38,453 nucleotides of DNA from contig NZ_LT629967.1 of NCBI RefSeq assembly GCF_900104665.1, positions 1 to 38,453 on the forward strand, given 5' to 3'. The DNA comes from Traorella massiliensis (GTDB lineage Bacteria; Bacillota_I; Bacilli_A; Erysipelotrichales; Erysipelotrichaceae). The notes beneath the pieces were generated by a model that saw only the letters and a program-made list of their open reading frames with translations, made no database searches and was not told where the DNA came from. Shown in pieces: positions 1 through 11,752 of this stretch. Each line of letters starts with the position of its first letter. Position 1 is the stretch's first letter. Position numbers and translations under genes: made by a program.

Positions 1-27
1 AAAAAAAGACTCACAAGAGTGAGCCGA
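1..27 (-). terminator. Intrinsic terminator of the rRNA operon
   Basis: Reading leftward just after 5S, a short hairpin (arms GCTCAC and GTGAGT, loop TCTT) is followed by seven T residues. It is the expected end of the 16S-23S-5S transcript. The window starts exactly at the T tract. Confidence 0.85.
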
Positions 28-30
28 TCA

Positions 31-143
31 TCTGGCAGCGAGTTATCTTCACAGGGGCAGGCCCGGCTATTGTCACCGTGCAAGTGCTTAACTTCTGTGT
101 TCGGGATGGGTACAGGTGTGTCCACTTGGCTGTCGCCACCAGA
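31..143 (-). rRNA. rrf: 5S ribosomal RNA
   Basis: About 113 nt. On the minus strand it contains the conserved 5S core CGAACACAGAAGTTAAGC, and its two ends (TCTGGTGGCG and CGCTGCCAGA) pair to form helix I. It is the third gene of the rRNA operon, separated from 23S by a spacer of about 55 nt, and is followed at once by the operon terminator. The ends are set by the helix I pairing and may be off by a few bases. Confidence 0.93.
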
Positions 144-197
144 TCTCTGAGGTCGTTCCCTCAAAACCGAATAACAGCTGATTTGATCTTCCTTCTG
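144..197 (-). other. 23S-5S spacer with 3' arm of the 23S processing stem
   Basis: No gene. Positions 163-177 (AAAACCGAATAACAG on the plus strand) are the exact reverse complement of positions 3230-3244, just upstream of the 23S 5' end. In the rRNA precursor the two would pair and enclose 23S, the usual arrangement of an RNase III-type processing stalk. No tRNA lies here. Confidence 0.75.
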
Positions 198-3095
<2,898 letters not shown>

Positions 3096-3316
3096 GTCTT
3101 CGTTTTTTTCCAAGGTTTTCTCCTTGCCGCTTACCAATTTCCTTTGGTTTCTTGAGTTACTGTTTTCTAACTGTTCTCGATTTTCATCTCCAACTATTTC
3201 AGAAAGATCATGTTTTCTATATCTATCTTCTGTTATTCGGTTTTCAAAGAACGACTTCCTGAAAGAGCTTCGCTCTCTCAAAACTGAACAAGAAACTTCT
3301 CCGTGCTTTCTCCTTA
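3096..3316 (-). other. 16S-23S internal transcribed spacer, no tRNA
   Basis: About 220 nt. No tRNA-Ile or tRNA-Ala cloverleaf is visible. It holds the 3' arm of the 16S processing stem (3280-3296, AAAACTGAACAAGAAAC), which pairs perfectly with 4917-4933 upstream of 16S. It also holds the 5' arm of the 23S stem (3230-3244), which pairs with 163-177. A boxA-like stretch (GTTCTTTGAAAAC on the minus strand, about 3241-3253) resembles the antitermination signal common in rRNA leaders and spacers. Confidence 0.8.
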
Positions 3317-4853
<1,537 letters not shown>

Positions 4854-4967
4854 ATTGACTCTTTATGAACGAACTTGCGTTCGCTGTTTCCTTTTTCTGT
4901 TTCTTTCGAAATTGACGTTTCTTGTTCAGTTTTCAAAGACCGTGCGCTCTCTTGCGAGTGCTTGTAT
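4854..4967 (-). other. rRNA leader with boxA-like element and 16S processing arm
   Basis: Transcribed leader between the promoter and 16S. Positions 4917-4933 are the 5' arm of the 16S processing stem, complementary to 3280-3296 (17 of 17 bases). Next to it, GGTCTTTGAAAACTGAAC on the minus strand is a boxA-like antitermination element, the same motif as in the spacer. No protein gene is present. Confidence 0.7.
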
Positions 4968-4996
4968 ATAATACCACCTCCCCCTCCCTCTGTCAA
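4968..4996 (-). promoter_or_regulatory. rRNA operon promoter (-35/-10)
   Basis: On the minus strand TTGACA (4991-4996) is followed by exactly 17 bases and TATTAT (4968-4973). The spacer is almost pure purine, G-rich (GAGGGAGGGGGAGGTGG), which is unusual in this AT-rich genome. The start point would be about 110 nt upstream of mature 16S, typical for rRNA P1 promoters. Confidence 0.85.
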
Positions 4997-5040
4997 TATT
5001 TTTTTTACTTTTTTTTGTTTTTTTTTCTTTCTTTTTTTTA
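4997..5040 (-). promoter_or_regulatory. A-rich UP-like element of the rRNA promoter
   Basis: Directly upstream of the -35 box, about 44 bases are almost wholly A on the minus strand, in phased runs of 7-9 A broken by single G, C or T. Such tracts bind the RNA polymerase alpha C-terminal domains and stimulate rRNA promoters. The assignment is from position and composition only. Confidence 0.6.
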
Positions 5041-5118
5041 GTGCCATTTTGATATGCGCTTACATCGTTATATATGCCCGTTTTCTATGTGTTTTAACTT
5101 TTTGTTAATATTAATCTA

Positions 5119-5153
5119 CAAAAAAAAAGATATGAAATTCATCATATCTTTTA
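5119..5153 (-). terminator. Terminator after the ABC transporter operon
   Basis: Leftward of the last permease gene, AAAAGATATGA and CATATCTTTT form a stem followed by a run of T residues on the minus strand. It separates the ABC operon from the rRNA promoter. Confidence 0.8.
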
Positions 5154-5172
5154 TCGTTTCATAAACAATTTT

Positions 5173-6009
5173 TTATCCTTTGATTCCTCCACGAGCTACG
5201 CCATTGACAATCTGTTTTCTTGCGAAAATAAATAAGATGATCATTGGAATAACAATCATAGTAGAAGCAGCCATCATCAGTTCTGTTTTAGCTCCTCCTT
5301 CAGATACAAAGGCATATAATCCAAATGGTAAAGTTCGCAATTCTTTATCAACAACAGCTAACATCGGCCATAGGAAACTATTCCACGAAGCAATAGCATT
5401 CAAAAGAATGATCGTTACTAATGAGGGTTTTGCAATCGGAACCATCACTCTCCATAGATATTTCCAATTGCTACATCCATCAACTCTGGCTGCCTGATAC
5501 AAACTATCCGGTATACTATCAAAGAATCCTTTCAGTATATACATATAGAAAATACTTGAAGTAAATGGAATGATCAACGCCAAAATTGTATTGTAGATTC
5601 CCCAGTCAATGATTGTTCGATAATTTGTAATTACGATCATTTCAAATGGAACCATCATAAGTCCTAGAAGAAGTCCGAAGATAATATGTCTTCCTGGAAA
5701 ATTAAGCTTTGAAAAAGCAAAGGCTCCTAAAATTGTCGTAATTGTACAGATAGTAACGCTTGATACCATAGCAATTACCGAATTTAAAAAATAAGTTGCA
5801 AACGGAGCTTTTTCTAAAGCCTCTGTGAAATTATCAAAGCTGAATGATGATGGCAGCCATTGAGGAGGGAACATTTGAATTTCTAATGATGTCTTGAAAG
5901 CACCAGTTATCATCCAATAAAACGGGAACACCATAATAAGCGCACCAATTATTAGAAAGACATAAGTTAAAACTCTTCCGATTGTCAGATGTTTAAAAAA
6001 TTTTTTCAT
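5173..6009 (-). CDS. Sugar-type ABC transporter permease (MalG/UgpE family)
   Basis: A 278-residue inner-membrane permease. It opens with a short basic cytoplasmic segment and a hydrophobic helix at about residues 13-35, followed by the usual series of about six membrane segments. The cytoplasmic EAA loop that docks on the ATPase is visible as LYQAARVDGCSNWKYLWRV at about residues 170-190. Length and architecture match the CUT1-family MalG/UgpE subunit. It is the last gene of the cluster, 9 bp after the partner permease, with an AGGAGGAG ribosome binding site before the ATG, and is followed by a terminator. Family is clear; substrate is not shown by this subunit. Confidence 0.92.
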   Translation of the reverse strand: MKKFFKHLTIGRVLTYVFLIIGALIMVFPFYWMITGAFKTSLEIQMFPPQWLPSSFSFDNFTEALEKAPFATYFLNSVIAMVSSVTICTITTILGAFAFSKLNFPGRHIIFGLLLGLMMVPFEMIVITNYRTIIDWGIYNTILALIIPFTSSIFYMYILKGFFDSIPDSLYQAARVDGCSNWKYLWRVMVPIAKPSLVTIILLNAIASWNSFLWPMLAVVDKELRTLPFGLYAFVSEGGAKTELMMAASTMIVIPMIILFIFARKQIVNGVARGGIKG

Positions 6010-6018
6010 CTTCTCCTC

Positions 6019-6939
6019 CTAATTTTTTAACTTCTTTTCAACAAAACGCTGAACCATCGTAAACACAAAAATAATCACAAACAGAATAACTGCTGCCGCT
6101 GTAGCATAGCCATAACGACTCGGAATCTGAATTCTAAATTGATAATAAATATAATATACAGCTGTATATAAGTTATTAGCAACGCCCGGACCGCTAAATA
6201 GCGGGAACAATTCATTAAACACCTTAAAACAGCTGATAGTATTAACGATCATGACAAGAAAAATAGTTGGCATTAATAATGGAACTGTAATCTTAAAAAA
6301 GATTCGAATTGGTCCCGCACCATCAACTTTTGCCGCAGTATAATACATTGGGTCAATATTTTGCAATCCAGATAAAAGTAAGATAATTGTGAATGGCAAA
6401 ATCGCCCAGACACCATAAATACATAACGCAGGAAAGTTACCTGTTGTTACTTGGAGCCAATTGATAGCATCTATACCAAAAAGACCTAAAAAATAATTAA
6501 TAACACCTGATTTGTAATTAAACATAAAGCGCCAAGCTAAACCAACAGCAATCGTTGATGTAACCATCGGCAAGAAGTAAGCTGTTTGAAACAAACCGCT
6601 AAATTTAATTTTTTGGTTCAAAAGAGTAGCTATTAAAACGGCTAAGCAAGTAGAGACTGGTATTACAATAAATACATAGAAAAAGGTATTTTTCAATGCC
6701 TGATGGAAATATGGATCTTGTAGTACATAAGTATAGTTGCCAAGCCCCCATCCGCTAAATTCTTTTGTCATGTAATCAAAATTTTCTTTAAATGAAGTCA
6801 GAAATACATTAATGATCGGATAAAGTGTAAAGATAATGACCCCTACAGCAAATGGGGCTAAATATATCAGCCATTCAGATCTATTCTTTAACTTTTCAAA
6901 AGAAAATCTGGAAACATTTTTTGATGGTAAGCGGTTCAT
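6019..6939 (-). CDS. Sugar-type ABC transporter permease (MalF/UgpA family)
   Basis: A 306-residue membrane protein, the partner permease of the downstream MalG-like subunit. A basic N-terminal tail of about 22 residues precedes a hydrophobic helix (LIYLAPFAVGVIIFTLYPII), followed by roughly five more membrane segments. The EAA loop appears as YYTAAKVDGAGPIRIFFKI at about residues 198-216. Its start overlaps the end of the ATPase gene by 4 bp, which indicates translational coupling within one operon. The size fits UgpA rather than the longer enterobacterial MalF. Substrate is unknown. Confidence 0.92.
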   Translation of the reverse strand: MNRLPSKNVSRFSFEKLKNRSEWLIYLAPFAVGVIIFTLYPIINVFLTSFKENFDYMTKEFSGWGLGNYTYVLQDPYFHQALKNTFFYVFIVIPVSTCLAVLIATLLNQKIKFSGLFQTAYFLPMVTSTIAVGLAWRFMFNYKSGVINYFLGLFGIDAINWLQVTTGNFPALCIYGVWAILPFTIILLLSGLQNIDPMYYTAAKVDGAGPIRIFFKITVPLLMPTIFLVMIVNTISCFKVFNELFPLFSGPGVANNLYTAVYYIYYQFRIQIPSRYGYATAAAVILFVIIFVFTMVQRFVEKKLKN

Positions 6940-7994
6940 ACTAAACGCTCCCCTGTTTCTTTGTCAAAAACAAATACCCCTCGTTTTTTCAGTCCAATAT
7001 TTACTTTCTCACCTTTGTTGTATTCTTTATCTGCTTCAACATAAGCTCTAACTCTTCTGCTTCCTAACTGTACATATGCCAAGACTTCTTTGCCCATGAC
7101 ATATACCTCATCAATGATGCCTTCAGTTAATCGGTCACTGCCATTTACAACAATTGCTTCAGCTCGCATAGAAAGAATTATTTGACGTCCTTCATCAAGT
7201 TTTTTTGCAGCTTCTAACGCAACCACACAATCTCCCTCTAGTACGATCTGACCATTTTTTACGACACCGTATGTTTTATTGATTGGCGGTGTTCCAAGAA
7301 AATCTGCAACAAAACAGTTTGCCGGTTCATCATATAATTCCTGTGGACGAGCAATCTGCTGAAGGAAACCATCTTTCATTAAGATAATATGATCTGAAAT
7401 ACTCATAGCCTCTTCCTGATCGTGTGTAACAAAGATCGTCGTAATACCTGTTTCTTGTTGGATACGACGAATTTCCTCACGCATTTCAATTCTTAAACGA
7501 GCGTCCAGATTTGAAAGAGGTTCATCCAATAATAAAATACGTGGATGTTTAACTAAAGCTCTGGCAATTGCCACACGTTGCTGCTGACCGCCTGATAGCT
7601 GGCTGGGTTTACGATCCAATAACGTTTCAACATGAACTAATTTCGCCATTTCTTTTGCTCTGGCTACTCGCTCTTCTTTTTTTACTTTCTTTATTTCCAA
7701 AGGAAAACAGATGTTTTCCAATACGGTCATATGTGGATATAAAGCATAGTTCTGAAAAACTAAGCCGACACCACGCTTTTCAGGACTCAGCTCAGTAACA
7801 TCTTCATCATCAAAGAAAATTTTACCATTTGTTACCGAAAGGATTCCAGATATCATATTCAACATTGTACTCTTGCCACAACCACTAGGTCCTAGCAAAG
7901 CAATCAATTCTCCAGATTCAATTACTGCTGAAAAATCATTTACAGCTGTTGTTGCTCCAAAACATTTCGTTAAATTCTGTATTGTAACTTTCAT
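6936..7994 (-). CDS. ABC transporter ATP-binding protein (MsmK/UgpC type)
   Basis: A 352-residue cytosolic ATPase that powers uptake by the two adjacent permeases. Visible motifs: Walker A GPSGCGKST at about 35-43, Q-loop FQNYALYPHM, signature LSGGQQQR at about 133-140, Walker B ILLLDE at about 153-158, and the switch histidine in FVTHDQEEA. The C-terminal third is the regulatory (TOBE/OB) domain typical of MalK, UgpC and MsmK proteins. Two ATG codons are adjacent; the second (7994) is preferred because it lies 7 bases from the AGGAG site. Such ATPases often serve several importers in Gram-positive bacteria, but here it sits inside a complete operon and is probably dedicated. Confidence 0.93.
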   Translation of the reverse strand: MKVTIQNLTKCFGATTAVNDFSAVIESGELIALLGPSGCGKSTMLNMISGILSVTNGKIFFDDEDVTELSPEKRGVGLVFQNYALYPHMTVLENICFPLEIKKVKKEERVARAKEMAKLVHVETLLDRKPSQLSGGQQQRVAIARALVKHPRILLLDEPLSNLDARLRIEMREEIRRIQQETGITTIFVTHDQEEAMSISDHIILMKDGFLQQIARPQELYDEPANCFVADFLGTPPINKTYGVVKNGQIVLEGDCVVALEAAKKLDEGRQIILSMRAEAIVVNGSDRLTEGIIDEVYVMGKEVLAYVQLGSRRVRAYVEADKEYNKGEKVNIGLKKRGVFVFDKETGERLV

Positions 7995-8004
7995 CATCTA
8001 TCTC

Positions 8005-9297
8005 CTATTTTATAAGTTCTTGCCACTGTATGCCTTCTGTATCTTCCATTTTCAGCCCAAGCATAGCAGCCATCGTTGCTGCTTCATTCAACATTGAACC
8101 TCTTTCTATGACGACCCCTTCTTTTACATTTTTTCCAAATGCCAGAAAAGCAGTTGTTTCGTCTCTAAATGGCAGATAGCCATGAGATGCGAGCGAGTGA
8201 TGCCAGCCAGGTTTTAAATATTCTTCAAACAGGTCTTTTCCTGAAAGTGTACTGTCGAAGGTCATCGGCTCATCTCCCTCAATTACAAAATCGATCTTTT
8301 CAGAAGCTAAACCAAATTTTTCATCAGCTTCTTCTTTTGTAAACACATATCCTATGTTATATTGAGGATCCTTTTTGATTTTCGTTAAAAAATCATGAAC
8401 TTTTTGACGAAGATTTTCATCTTTAGGGTCTTTTAACTGAATCCAGCCTGACATTGATGCTGAATGGCAATATGCCTGCCAGTCAATTAGGTGATTATTC
8501 TCATCTGTCTGAATAAATCCGTTTTCTTTCAATAACAAATTAAAATTGATATGACGTTTAATGTTTTGCTGACCATGATCACCTAATATTACAAAATTTG
8601 TATTTTCATAATCACCAAAACGTTTGACAGCTTCTAAAATTTGTCCAAATTGTCTGTCATGCTTTCTAAGCTGTTTTTTTACTTCGTCATTATTGATGCC
8701 TTCACAATGTTTGACTGTATCTAAATCACACATTTTCACAAGCATGACATCTGGCTGATGATAATCTTCTATAATGTCAAGAGCAAGATGCATTGTAAAT
8801 TCATCCAAATTTTTGTCTTCTCCTTTAAGATAATGTTCGTATTTCCAGTAATAGCGATCCAAAAGTTCCTGAGTTGAATAATTTACATAAAATTGATATG
8901 GATCATCACCCTGATAATCGATAGGAACGATCATCGGCATATTGTAATCAATATCAGCCCCACCAGATACAGGCCAGGTAAGTGAACAAGTCGTGTACCC
9001 ATTGAACTTTGCGATATCCATAAGTGTTTCTCCTTTGATCTGCGAACGCAGCGAATACCAAGGAGCTCTTGGATTTTCAACATCGACTATTTCGTTATGT
9101 ATGATTCCATGATTTTTAACTGTTTTTCCTGTTAATATGGAACAATGACAAGGATAAGTTAATGTTGGATATACAGGCTCAACATGTTTGACCATACTGC
9201 CTTTTTCAAATGCTAACTTGAAATTTGGCAGTGTTTTCATATATTCCAAATCTATCGTACATAGTGCATCTAAGCAAAAAACCAGCAGTTTTCGCAT
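8005..9297 (-). CDS. Cytosolic phosphodiesterase/nucleotide pyrophosphatase-family protein
   Basis: A protein of 430 residues in the alkaline-phosphatase superfamily, closest to nucleotide pyrophosphatase/phosphodiesterases (NPP). Metal-site motifs are visible: Asp10 in FCLDAL, a probable nucleophile Thr47 in PTLTYPCHCSILTG, the Asp/His pair in CDLDTVKHCEG, and LGDHGQQ. It has no signal peptide, so the enzyme should act in the cytoplasm. It lies between the binding protein and the ATPase, suggesting it hydrolyses the imported compound. The inner ATG is chosen (AAGGAAGGG ribosome binding site 6-7 bases upstream) over an ATG 21 bases earlier that lacks one. The natural substrate (glycerophosphodiester, nucleotide sugar, other) is not determined. 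Confidence 0.85.
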   Translation of the reverse strand: MRKLLVFCLDALCTIDLEYMKTLPNFKLAFEKGSMVKHVEPVYPTLTYPCHCSILTGKTVKNHGIIHNEIVDVENPRAPWYSLRSQIKGETLMDIAKFNGYTTCSLTWPVSGGADIDYNMPMIVPIDYQGDDPYQFYVNYSTQELLDRYYWKYEHYLKGEDKNLDEFTMHLALDIIEDYHQPDVMLVKMCDLDTVKHCEGINNDEVKKQLRKHDRQFGQILEAVKRFGDYENTNFVILGDHGQQNIKRHINFNLLLKENGFIQTDENNHLIDWQAYCHSASMSGWIQLKDPKDENLRQKVHDFLTKIKKDPQYNIGYVFTKEEADEKFGLASEKIDFVIEGDEPMTFDSTLSGKDLFEEYLKPGWHHSLASHGYLPFRDETTAFLAFGKNVKEGVVIERGSMLNEAATMAAMLGLKMEDTEGIQWQELIK

Positions 9298-9353
9298 AAC
9301 ATCCCTTCCTTTCAACATAGCGGAATTTATGATATCATTTCATTTTGTTTAAT

Positions 9354-9390
9354 AAAAGGGTTGAAGGGAAAAATTTCCTTCAACCTTTTT
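9354..9390 (-). terminator. Intra-operon terminator-like hairpin after the binding protein gene
   Basis: Minus strand AAGGTTGAAGG and CCCTTCAACC form a strong stem followed by TTTTATT, directly after the binding-protein stop codon. Such partial terminators commonly keep binding-protein mRNA in excess over the membrane subunits encoded downstream. Confidence 0.7.
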
Positions 9391-9395
9391 AAATT

Positions 9396-10655
9396 TTATT
9401 CAGCTTGCATTGCTGCATTTGTATTGTCTGCAGCTTTCTGTAAAGCCGTTGCGGCATCGAAGGATGGATCAGCCGGGCCTTTAAATAATTCTTCTAATTG
9501 AGTACGCATTTCAGTTGAACCAGCAAATACCGGTGCAATAAATGAAACCTGTAACTGATCTTCTAAAGCCTGTAAGGCAGGGTTAGATGCGAGGAATTCC
9601 TGATAGCTTTCATCTTCAAGAACTGCTTTGTAAGGTGAGTTTGCACTCACTGCTTGTACCCATTCAGAATTACGGCCAATGAAGTATTCAACAAAATCAG
9701 CTACTGCCTGATTCTGTGCTTCTGTTCCCTTAAATCCGATAGCTGCACGGTTCCAGATCAAACCAGCATTTTCGTATTCTGCATCAGACATCATTGGTAC
9801 TCTTACAACCTGAAGATCACCGTTAATTTCTGAAAGATCAAGATAAGGCATACCTGCACATGAACCGATATAAGATGCAATCAAGCCACTGTTCATATCT
9901 CCTGAATTGTATCCGTCAGCACCCTGAGCAGCAACCTGGAAATATCCTTCTTTAACACCTTCTGCCCACCATTCAACCCATTCTAAAGTTTTTTCATCAT
10001 TGAAAGCAACTTCATTGTTTTCAAGGTCTACGATCTGTCCTTCATGAGACTGATAGATCAAAAGCTGAGCAAAATCAGTTAATGAGTCAATAGCTAAACC
10101 TACAACACCTGTTTCTTCATAAATCTTTTTAGAAGTTTCTTTTACTTCATCCCAAGTTGTAGGAATTTCTACTCCTACTTCATCATAGATAGCTTTATTT
10201 ACAAATAGAACTGGTCCTGCTGTGTAAATAGGTACAGCATGAATTTTTTCATCAGAGAAACCAGTTGCTTCTTCATAAATAACTGGTGTAGTGATATCAG
10301 CATAATTAAAATCCCAGTAATCATCAAAGGAAATCAACTTATCCTGACCATCAAAATTCTTAGCAAACGTCGCAAAATTAAATACCAGATTTGGACCTAC
10401 TCCATTTGCGATAGCATCAGTAACTACTGATTCATACGTGCTGGCTTCATAGCCTCCTTTTACATCAACAGTGATGTTTTCATGCTCACTTTCAAAATCA
10501 TCAGCGATTTGTTCCAGCAATGCTTCCTGATCTTCAGTGAAAGTGTGCCAGATTGTGATGGTTGTCGCTTCATCTGTCGTTCCTGTATTACCAGAACAAG
10601 CAGCTACGCTGGCAGTCATCGCAAAAGCAACTAACAGCTTTGCAAGTTTTTTCAT
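9396..10655 (-). CDS. Extracellular solute-binding lipoprotein of the sugar-type ABC transporter
   Basis: A 419-residue binding protein of the UgpB/MalE-like (SBP_bac_1) family. The N terminus is a classical lipoprotein signal: MKKLAK, a hydrophobic core, then SVAAC with lipidated Cys20. A Gly/Thr-rich linker leads to ITIWHTFTEDQEALLEQIAD, typical for the start of the family's first lobe. It captures the ligand outside the membrane and delivers it to the two permeases. It is the first gene of the operon, with its own promoter and an AGGAGG site, and is followed by a partial terminator. The IWHTF...F start resembles glycerol-3-phosphate and oligosaccharide binders, but specificity cannot be read from sequence alone. 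Confidence 0.92.
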   Translation of the reverse strand: MKKLAKLLVAFAMTASVAACSGNTGTTDEATTITIWHTFTEDQEALLEQIADDFESEHENITVDVKGGYEASTYESVVTDAIANGVGPNLVFNFATFAKNFDGQDKLISFDDYWDFNYADITTPVIYEEATGFSDEKIHAVPIYTAGPVLFVNKAIYDEVGVEIPTTWDEVKETSKKIYEETGVVGLAIDSLTDFAQLLIYQSHEGQIVDLENNEVAFNDEKTLEWVEWWAEGVKEGYFQVAAQGADGYNSGDMNSGLIASYIGSCAGMPYLDLSEINGDLQVVRVPMMSDAEYENAGLIWNRAAIGFKGTEAQNQAVADFVEYFIGRNSEWVQAVSANSPYKAVLEDESYQEFLASNPALQALEDQLQVSFIAPVFAGSTEMRTQLEELFKGPADPSFDAATALQKAADNTNAAMQAE

Positions 10656-10700
10656 AAACTTTTTCTTTTCCTCCTTGTTACACTTCGTTAACGTATTTAT

Positions 10701-10728
10701 TCTATAATTTTGAGCCTTTAAATGTCAA
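10701..10728 (-). promoter_or_regulatory. Promoter of the ABC transporter operon
   Basis: Minus strand TTGACA (10723-10728), 16-base spacer, TATAGA (10701-10706), about 45 bp before the binding-protein ATG. A CGTTAACG palindrome (10686-10693) lies just downstream of the -10. Confidence 0.65.
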
Positions 10729-10730
10729 CA

Positions 10731-10746
10731 AAAATGTGAACATTTT
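10731..10746. promoter_or_regulatory. Perfect 7-2-7 palindrome, candidate operator
   Basis: AAAATGTGAACATTTT is a perfect inverted repeat two bases upstream of the -35 box of the ABC operon promoter. Its position suits an activator or repressor site. No regulator gene is adjacent, so the binding protein is unknown. Confidence 0.4.
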
Positions 10747-10787
10747 GTCATTTTTGTAAGAGTTTATTTTTTGATTTTACATACATT

Positions 10788-11681
10788 TTATAAAGAAATC
10801 TTATTAAATTCTTCTTCGCTCAATTCACTACCCTCAACACCAACCACCTTTGCAGAAACTTTATTAGCCATTTTTACTATATCTTCAACTTTCATTCCCA
10901 TCTTTAGACCTGCAATACACGCACCGGCATGAGCATCTCCTGCTCCAATCGTATCTTTGACCTTGTTTTTATATCCCGCAATCAGTTTTCCCGTGCTTCC
11001 CTCTGTATAATAAGCACCTCTTTCACCACAAGTTACAATTACCAGTTCTTTTGACTTTTCATAAAGACGTAATGCAGCATGAGAGATCGTTTCACAGCCT
11101 GTATATGCTGTTACTTCATCTTCATTTAAGTGAATGATGGGATGTAACGATAATATTCTTCTCATTCTTTCCTCAGGAATATTCATAATTCTGGCGCCTG
11201 GCGCAAAGAAAACCGGGACTTGCATTTCTTCAAGATAATCTAATATCTCGTCGCCATCTTTCTCTTCTAACTCTAAGCCACACACATAAATGTAGTCCAA
11301 TTCTTCTTTTTGAATATCTTTCATCCAGATTTTTTTAAAGCGATATTCGGCACCATGCTGACATAAAAATGTACGTTCACCGCTTGAATTTACTAGACAA
11401 AGACAACAGCCATTATCCTCTTCTTCAATTTTTATCAGTGGATGATAATTTTTTGCAGTTAATAAATCGTTAAGAATATTTGCGAATCTTCCCGTTCCTA
11501 TCGGAGATGAACATATTGCGGGAAGATGAAAATGTCTGACGATACTACTAGCGTTATATCCACATCCGCCTATAGAAAATTTAATATTCGTTGTATTAAT
11601 ATCTTCTTTTAATTTTGGCAAATGATCCACATGAATGATCATATCCAATACTACAGATCCTATAAACAATGTTTTATTCAT
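10788..11681 (-). CDS. PfkB-family carbohydrate kinase
   Basis: A 297-residue cytosolic sugar or nucleoside kinase of the ribokinase (PfkB) family. The N-terminal signature shows as SIGGCGYNAS (about 36-45). The C-terminal signature DTIGAGDAHAGA places the catalytic base at Asp249 with its GAG anion hole. The start is the ATG at 11681 because an AGGGGG site lies just upstream; an ATG 36 bases earlier has none. It lies between the rpoC terminator and the ABC operon promoter, all in one direction, so it may be its own unit or weakly coupled. The link to the transported compound is by location only, and the substrate cannot be assigned. Confidence 0.85.
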   Translation of the reverse strand: MNKTLFIGSVVLDMIIHVDHLPKLKEDINTTNIKFSIGGCGYNASSIVRHFHLPAICSSPIGTGRFANILNDLLTAKNYHPLIKIEEEDNGCCLCLVNSSGERTFLCQHGAEYRFKKIWMKDIQKEELDYIYVCGLELEEKDGDEILDYLEEMQVPVFFAPGARIMNIPEERMRRILSLHPIIHLNEDEVTAYTGCETISHAALRLYEKSKELVIVTCGERGAYYTEGSTGKLIAGYKNKVKDTIGAGDAHAGACIAGLKMGMKVEDIVKMANKVSAKVVGVEGSELSEEEFNKISL

Positions 11682-11723
11682 CTTATTCCCCCTAATTAAC
11701 CTTATATATTTTAACACAACTGA

Positions 11724-11752
11724 ACGAAAAAAAGTGAGATTTCTCTCACTTT
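11724..11752 (-). terminator. Terminator after rpoC
   Basis: AAAGTGAGA, loop GAAA, TCTCACTTTTTTT on the minus strand. The stem begins at the rpoC stop codon, so the rpoBC transcript ends right at the gene end. Confidence 0.88.

Noticed and set aside
3096-3316. Possible tRNA-Ile or tRNA-Ala genes in the 16S-23S spacer
   Set aside because: No cloverleaf, anticodon arm or CCA-proximal pattern; the spacer holds only processing stems and boxA-like sequence.
9319-9353. Weak TTAAAC-17-TAAATT promoter before the phosphodiesterase gene
   Set aside because: Poor match in very AT-rich sequence; read-through of the partial terminator is a simpler explanation.
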